DNA of 6,760 nt from Chitinispirillaceae bacterium (GTDB lineage Bacteria > Fibrobacterota > Chitinivibrionia > Chitinivibrionales > Chitinispirillaceae), in assembly GCA_016926315.1 (NCBI GenBank), contig JAFGOU010000250.1, forward strand, positions 1-6,760. Reading direction: 5' to 3'. Positions 6,539 to 6,760 of the stretch are shown here, piece after piece (the stretch's first letter is position 1; each line of letters begins with the position of its first letter). The notes beneath the pieces are model-generated. The model did no database searches and was not told the DNA's origin. It saw only the letters and a program-made list of their open reading frames with translations. A program made the position numbers and the translations under genes.

Positions 6539-6554
6539 GGGAACCTCATTTTTT
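6532..6554 (+). terminator. Intrinsic terminator overlapping the glycosyltransferase stop codon
   Basis: TGAGG (6536-6540) and CCTCA (6544-6548) form a 5-bp stem around GAA, extendable by G-U and A-U pairs down to 6532, followed by six T residues (6549-6554). The stop codon TGA at 6536-6538 is part of the stem. The GC core is short, so strength is uncertain, but it fits the end of the methyltransferase-glycosyltransferase operon. Confidence 0.55.
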
Positions 6555-6597
6555 GATTTTCCAACCTGTTAGGCGTCAATAAATTTGAGCGAGTGAA

Positions 6598-6625
6598 TTG
6601 AAAGCCGCCGCCGGAATTATAAAAT
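6598..6625 (+). promoter_or_regulatory. Possible sigma70-type promoter reading rightward out of the window
   Basis: TTGAAA (6598-6603) and TAAAAT (6620-6625) are 16 nt apart. No credible gene starts within the remaining 135 nt, so it would have to serve a gene beyond 6760 through a leader containing the inverted repeat at 6675-6720. Confidence 0.35.
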
Positions 6626-6647
6626 GATAACAAGAAGAAGTGATAAC
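6625..6647 (+). repeat. Two spaced TGATAAC repeats, possible regulator site
   Basis: TGATAAC occurs at 6625-6631 and again at 6641-6647, a 16-bp period. TTATCA at 6668-6673 repeats the core TGATAA in the opposite direction. The first copy abuts the predicted -10 box. This could be an operator, but the motif is short and AT-rich. Confidence 0.25.
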
Positions 6648-6674
6648 CACCTTACAGTAAAATGTTTTTATCAG

Positions 6675-6720
6675 CAGCGCTGCGGAGTGAAAATTTTTCG
6701 CACCTAAGGGCGCAGCGCTG
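6675..6720. repeat. GC-rich inverted repeat with self-palindromic arms
   Basis: CAGCGCTGCG (6675-6684) pairs perfectly with CGCAGCGCTG (6711-6720) around a 26-nt AT-rich centre. Each arm contains the palindrome CAGCGCTG. No T-tract follows directly, so a simple terminator is unlikely; a dispersed intergenic repeat or a leader hairpin fits better. The stretch 6555-6760 holds no supportable gene. Confidence 0.5.
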
Positions 6721-6760
6721 TGCCTTTGATTTTCCCCTGTTTGTTCATTACCTCTGGACG

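Noticed and set aside
6624..6707. Possible 27-residue small protein starting at ATG 6624
   Set aside because: No ribosome binding site; its ATG overlaps the predicted -10 box, and it runs through the inverted repeat.
6662..6760. Frame starting at ATG 6662 and open to the right edge (33 codons)
   Set aside because: No ribosome binding site and the frame crosses the whole inverted repeat. It is too short to support, though it cannot be excluded without the sequence beyond 6760.

Overview
The window looks like a chromosomal segment of a Gram-negative bacterium with roughly 55-60% GC coding DNA. Secreted proteins and surface-polysaccharide genes dominate. Three things point loosely to the FCB superphylum, perhaps a Fibrobacterota/Chitinivibrionia-like lineage: a zinc carboxypeptidase with a C-terminal module resembling a type IX secretion (Por) sorting domain, a very repetitive secreted protein with 'NW-GNW-sGG-P' modules, and genes lacking a Shine-Dalgarno sequence next to genes with strong ones. 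The taxonomic guess is inference only; no marker gene is present.

Layout. (1) 1-1773, minus strand: the 5' 591 codons of a large secreted beta-rich protein that runs off the left edge. It has an N-terminal signal peptide and two copies of a module repeating every 342-343 residues. It has no stop codon inside the window, so it is easily missed, and the open plus-strand frames over it are shadows. (2) 1774-2004: a divergent intergenic region with two good back-to-back sigma70-type promoters. (3) 2005-3669, plus: a secreted M14 zinc carboxypeptidase with a beta-sandwich linker and a sorting-type C-terminus. (4) 3672-3722: a long inverted repeat between convergent genes, probably a bidirectional terminator. 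(5) 3733-4557, minus: a NodB-type polysaccharide deacetylase of the DUF3473 / PEP-CTERM-associated kind. (6) 4558-4700: a divergent intergenic region with a short perfect palindrome. (7) 4701-5354 and 5378-6538, plus: a class I SAM-dependent methyltransferase followed after 23 nt by a membrane family 2 glycosyltransferase, probably one operon, ending in an intrinsic terminator that overlaps the glycosyltransferase stop codon. (8) 6555-6760: non-coding, with a promoter-like site, a spaced TGATAAC repeat and a GC-rich inverted repeat.

How the genes may work together. The deacetylase, methyltransferase and glycosyltransferase form a plausible small glycan-building and glycan-modifying set: the glycosyltransferase adds sugars at the inner membrane, the deacetylase removes N-acetyl groups, and the methyltransferase acts on an unknown substrate. 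The left half encodes two exported proteins from a shared divergent promoter region, so co-regulation of a large surface or extracellular protein and a secreted peptidase is possible. I see no evidence of a mobile element, CRISPR array, RNA gene or defence system. Nothing here is clearly a new system; the most unusual item is the modular repeat protein.
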